From Alphaproteobacteria bacterium (GTDB lineage Bacteria > Pseudomonadota > Alphaproteobacteria > Micavibrionales > Micavibrionaceae): a DNA stretch of 64,000 nt. Positions 63,583 through 64,000 of this stretch are shown piece after piece. The position numbers and the translations under genes were made by a program. The DNA is taken from positions 62,001 through 126,000 of the forward strand of contig JAJFGR010000012.1 of NCBI GenBank assembly GCA_021776025.1, written 5' to 3'. The notes beneath the pieces are model-generated. The model had not been told where the DNA came from. It made no database searches and worked only from the letters and a program-made list of their open reading frames with translations. The first letter of the stretch is position 1. Every line of letters starts with the position of its first letter.

Positions 63583-64000
63583 TTAATTCACCGGTGGGGC
63601 GGCGTTTTTATAGCTGTCGAGGAAGTCCTTAAACAGATCGACTTCGGAGACGACCGAAAGAAGCGTATCACGATCGGCCAGAGCGCCACTTTGCCGGGGG
63701 CGCGTGATAACATCAAACACTTTAGATTTTTCAGTCTGGGCCATAAGGTCGGAATATTTTTCACGCATATTGGCCAACCCTATGCGGTCCCCCGCTAGGT
63801 TGAGAGACACAGCACGCTGGAGCAACAGCGCCGTGTCTTCTTCATCCAGTGGGCGGGTGAGGGAAATATTTTGATCGAGAAGTACGTCGCCCAAAGCCTC
63901 GGCGGCGTCATCCCAGTACCCGGCCGTCCAAGCAATATCGGCGCGCAGGCGGTTCATATCGGCGGTGCGGTCAAGATCGCCGAGCAGCGCGAGAGCCTGA
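63583..64000 (-). CDS. C-terminal part of a TPR-like protein (start beyond right edge)
   Basis: The frame is open from the right edge to a stop at 63583, so only the last 138 or so residues are seen. The sequence is helical with repeats resembling tetratricopeptide units (ALALLGDLDR, RLRADIAWTAGYWDDAAEALGDVL, LLLQRAVSLNLAGDR) and ends PPVN. It lies convergent with the AT-rich methyltransferase and next to the flagellar export genes, but no function can be read. Confidence 0.65.
   Translation of the reverse strand, partial: QALALLGDLDRTADMNRLRADIAWTAGYWDDAAEALGDVLLDQNISLTRPLDEEDTALLLQRAVSLNLAGDRIGLANMREKYSDLMAQTEKSKVFDVITRPRQSGALADRDTLLSVVSEVDLFKDFLDSYKNAAPPVN

Overview
The window comes from an alphaproteobacterial chromosome. 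The evidence is the flagellar cluster linked to a CckA-type cell-cycle kinase, the TrcR-like (DUF1013) regulator, DUF1192 and DUF1285 proteins, a petABC cytochrome bc1 operon, ExoD, and a recA gene preceded by a GTTC-N7-GTTC SOS box. I cannot fix the genus; the Micavibrio/Rhodospirillales side of the class is a guess from content.

Layout. 1-8.3 kb: a giant secreted-type gene on the minus strand, open at the left edge, fuses YD/Rhs repeats to long RTX calcium-binding arrays, with a small membrane-protein gene just upstream. 8.7-15.3 kb: an accessory region with a MOBQ-type MobA/MobL relaxase, an RSF1010-like oriT candidate beside it, a three-gene CBASS anti-phage operon (HNH-SAVED effector, CD-NTase, single E2 with a SEC-C zinc motif), a tRNA-like gene with anticodon GCU, a decayed copy of the 3' half of tRNA-Leu, a small orphan gene, and intact tRNA-Leu(CAA). 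The tRNA copy and the mobilisation genes suggest repeated integration at this tRNA; no integrase is visible.

15.3-40.5 kb: housekeeping genes in short operons: ExoD/DsbB, small membrane proteins (one of 41 codons), an HNH protein, an esterase, an LpxR-like outer-membrane protein, metC-nitrilase-glutaredoxin, a UbiH-like hydroxylase, ComF, an 870-residue methyltransferase fusion, gloB, guaC, TrcR, an aldehyde dehydrogenase, petABC, trmL-hemF and the CCA enzyme. 40.5-47.1 kb: a translationally coupled MoxR/DUF58/BatA-DUF4159/membrane-protein operon. 47.1-54.9 kb: a two-component pair, lytic transglycosylase, dapA-smpB and recA. 54.9-62.8 kb: CckA downstream of flgB-flgC-fliE-fliQ-fliR-flhB, with a divergent FlhB-tail/FliO/FliP operon. 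62.8-64 kb: an AT-rich methyltransferase and a TPR-like gene cut by the right edge.

How they work together: the flagellar export genes and CckA form one cell-cycle/motility block. The CBASS operon is an abortive-infection module, and its position beside a relaxase and oriT suggests that it travelled by mobilisation. The Rhs-RTX protein looks like a type I-secreted surface or contact factor; its exporter is not in the window. The most unusual items are the Rhs-RTX chimera, the single-E2 CBASS with a SEC-C tail next to an oriT, the decayed tRNA-Leu att copy, and the 41-residue paralogue of a neighbouring membrane protein.
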